Part shown: piece by piece, positions 63,633-64,000 of the stretch
How the letters are laid out: each line of letters begins with the position of its first letter
Position numbering within the stretch: the stretch's first letter is position 1
Source of the DNA: Variovorax sp. V213
GTDB lineage: Bacteria > Pseudomonadota > Gammaproteobacteria > Burkholderiales > Burkholderiaceae_C
Assembly: GCF_041154455.1 (NCBI RefSeq)
Contig: NZ_AP028665.1
Coordinates: 744,001-808,000, forward strand
Length of the DNA stretch: 64,000 nt
Reading direction: 5' to 3'
Translations under genes and position numbers: made by a program
The notes under the pieces: generated by a model
What the model saw: only the letters and a program-made list of their open reading frames with translations
What the model was told of the DNA's origin: nothing
The model's database searches: none

Positions 63633-64000
63633 CCCGGGTATTGAGATCCCTTGTTGCTGTTCCTTTGGGATTCATGGTGCTGACGACTGCTCCCTGCCGG
63701 GCGGAAGAAATAAAAGACAAGGAAAAAACAGCCGGCATGGCTTTTGGCACGGAATTTTATGTGACCAACGACAGCGATCATTTTCAATCGCGGCGGGTAT
63801 CCGTGGAGTTTTTTCCCGCTTTCGAAAACGCCGATCGCTTCCTGGGGTTCCGGCTGGGGGATTACCAATACAAGCAGGACAACTGGCGAAGAAATGGGCA
63901 GAAGGTCTCGTTTCTCGCTCGCTCGATCGAAACCAGGACGGGCGACGGAGCAGCGATGGAGGCTGGCTTGTTCCAGCAGGGGGGGCATACGCTGCTGACG
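63629..64000 (+). CDS. Secreted protein of unknown family (partial)
   Basis: 124 codons are visible from ATG 63629 (overlapping the glycosyltransferase stop) to the right edge. A signal peptide of about 25 residues ends CRA; the mature part is rich in aromatic and charged residues with alternating strands (FGTEFYVTNDSDH, RRVSVEFFPAF, FLGFRLGDYQYKQ), suggesting an outer-membrane beta-barrel. Translational coupling suggests a role in exporting or modifying the same polymer. The family cannot be named from this part. Confidence 0.75.
   Translation, partial: MTRVLRSLVAVPLGFMVLTTAPCRAEEIKDKEKTAGMAFGTEFYVTNDSDHFQSRRVSVEFFPAFENADRFLGFRLGDYQYKQDNWRRNGQKVSFLARSIETRTGDGAAMEAGLFQQGGHTLLT

Overview
This is a 64 kb window of GC-rich chromosomal DNA from a betaproteobacterium, most likely a Comamonadaceae member of the Variovorax type. 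The reasons are six orphan Bug/TctC periplasmic receptors, a Burkholderiales-type porin, aromatic meta-cleavage and protocatechuate/gallate genes, and dense, often translationally coupled catabolic operons. I saw no tRNA, rRNA, CRISPR array or insertion sequence. The first gene (acyl-CoA dehydrogenase) and the last (secreted protein) run off the edges.

1-16.6 kb (all minus strand) is an acyl-CoA catabolic block: two acyl-CoA dehydrogenases, two AMP-forming CoA ligases, two paired MaoC-type proteins, an enoyl-CoA hydratase/isomerase, three SDRs (one like peroxisomal 2,4-dienoyl-CoA reductase), two PaaI-like thioesterases, an SCP-x type thiolase with its catalytic Cys, a second thiolase without it next to a stand-alone DUF35 Zn-ribbon/OB protein, an alpha-methylacyl-CoA racemase-like protein, a Bug receptor and an AraC-type regulator. 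Together they suggest breakdown of a methyl-branched or side-chain-bearing acid, with a retro-aldol step like that of Ltp2-DUF35 in steroid side-chain removal. 16.8-21.1 kb holds two more Bug receptors and a D-2-hydroxyacid dehydrogenase, divergent from a helix-turn-helix/citrate-synthase fusion across a ladder of ATTGAY half-sites.

21.2-23 kb is a small, less GC-rich patch with an NTF2-like protein, a twice-frameshifted GNAT pseudogene and a nucleotidyltransferase. A secreted alpha/beta hydrolase follows.

24.2-39.7 kb looks like one LacI regulon. Two divergent promoter pairs, each with two copies of a GCTAACGWTAGC-type operator in matching geometry, control an FAH-family hydrolase, a LIV-type ABC transporter (fused LivM-LivG, frameshifted binding protein), cupin, enolase paralog, FMN reductase, extradiol dioxygenase, carboxymuconolactone decarboxylase-like protein, alcohol dehydrogenase, APH-like kinase, a second D-2-hydroxyacid dehydrogenase, the LacI regulator and a porin. 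The substrate is unknown. The kinase and the altered enolase hint at phosphorylated intermediates.

39.7-46.2 kb has a LysR regulator divergent from a Bug receptor and a lower meta-cleavage operon (GlcG-like protein, 2-oxopent-4-enoate hydratase, 4-oxalocrotonate decarboxylase and tautomerase, acylating acetaldehyde dehydrogenase, 4-hydroxy-2-oxovalerate aldolase), which takes ring-cleavage products to pyruvate and acetyl-CoA. Then come an acyl-CoA dehydrogenase, a methyltransferase and a SnoaL-like protein. 49.2-56 kb has a LysR regulator with two HTH units, divergent from ligJ-ligK (lower protocatechuate 4,5-cleavage/gallate pathway), a Bug receptor, a ModA-like protein and a convergent tannase-family lipoprotein that could supply gallate or ferulate. 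56-64 kb has a dCache-GGDEF diguanylate cyclase, a frameshifted FUSC-family membrane protein, a YihY-family membrane protein, a Bug receptor and a PgaC-like glycosyltransferase followed by a secreted protein. The cyclase and glycosyltransferase suggest a biofilm polysaccharide locus, but the two are not adjacent.
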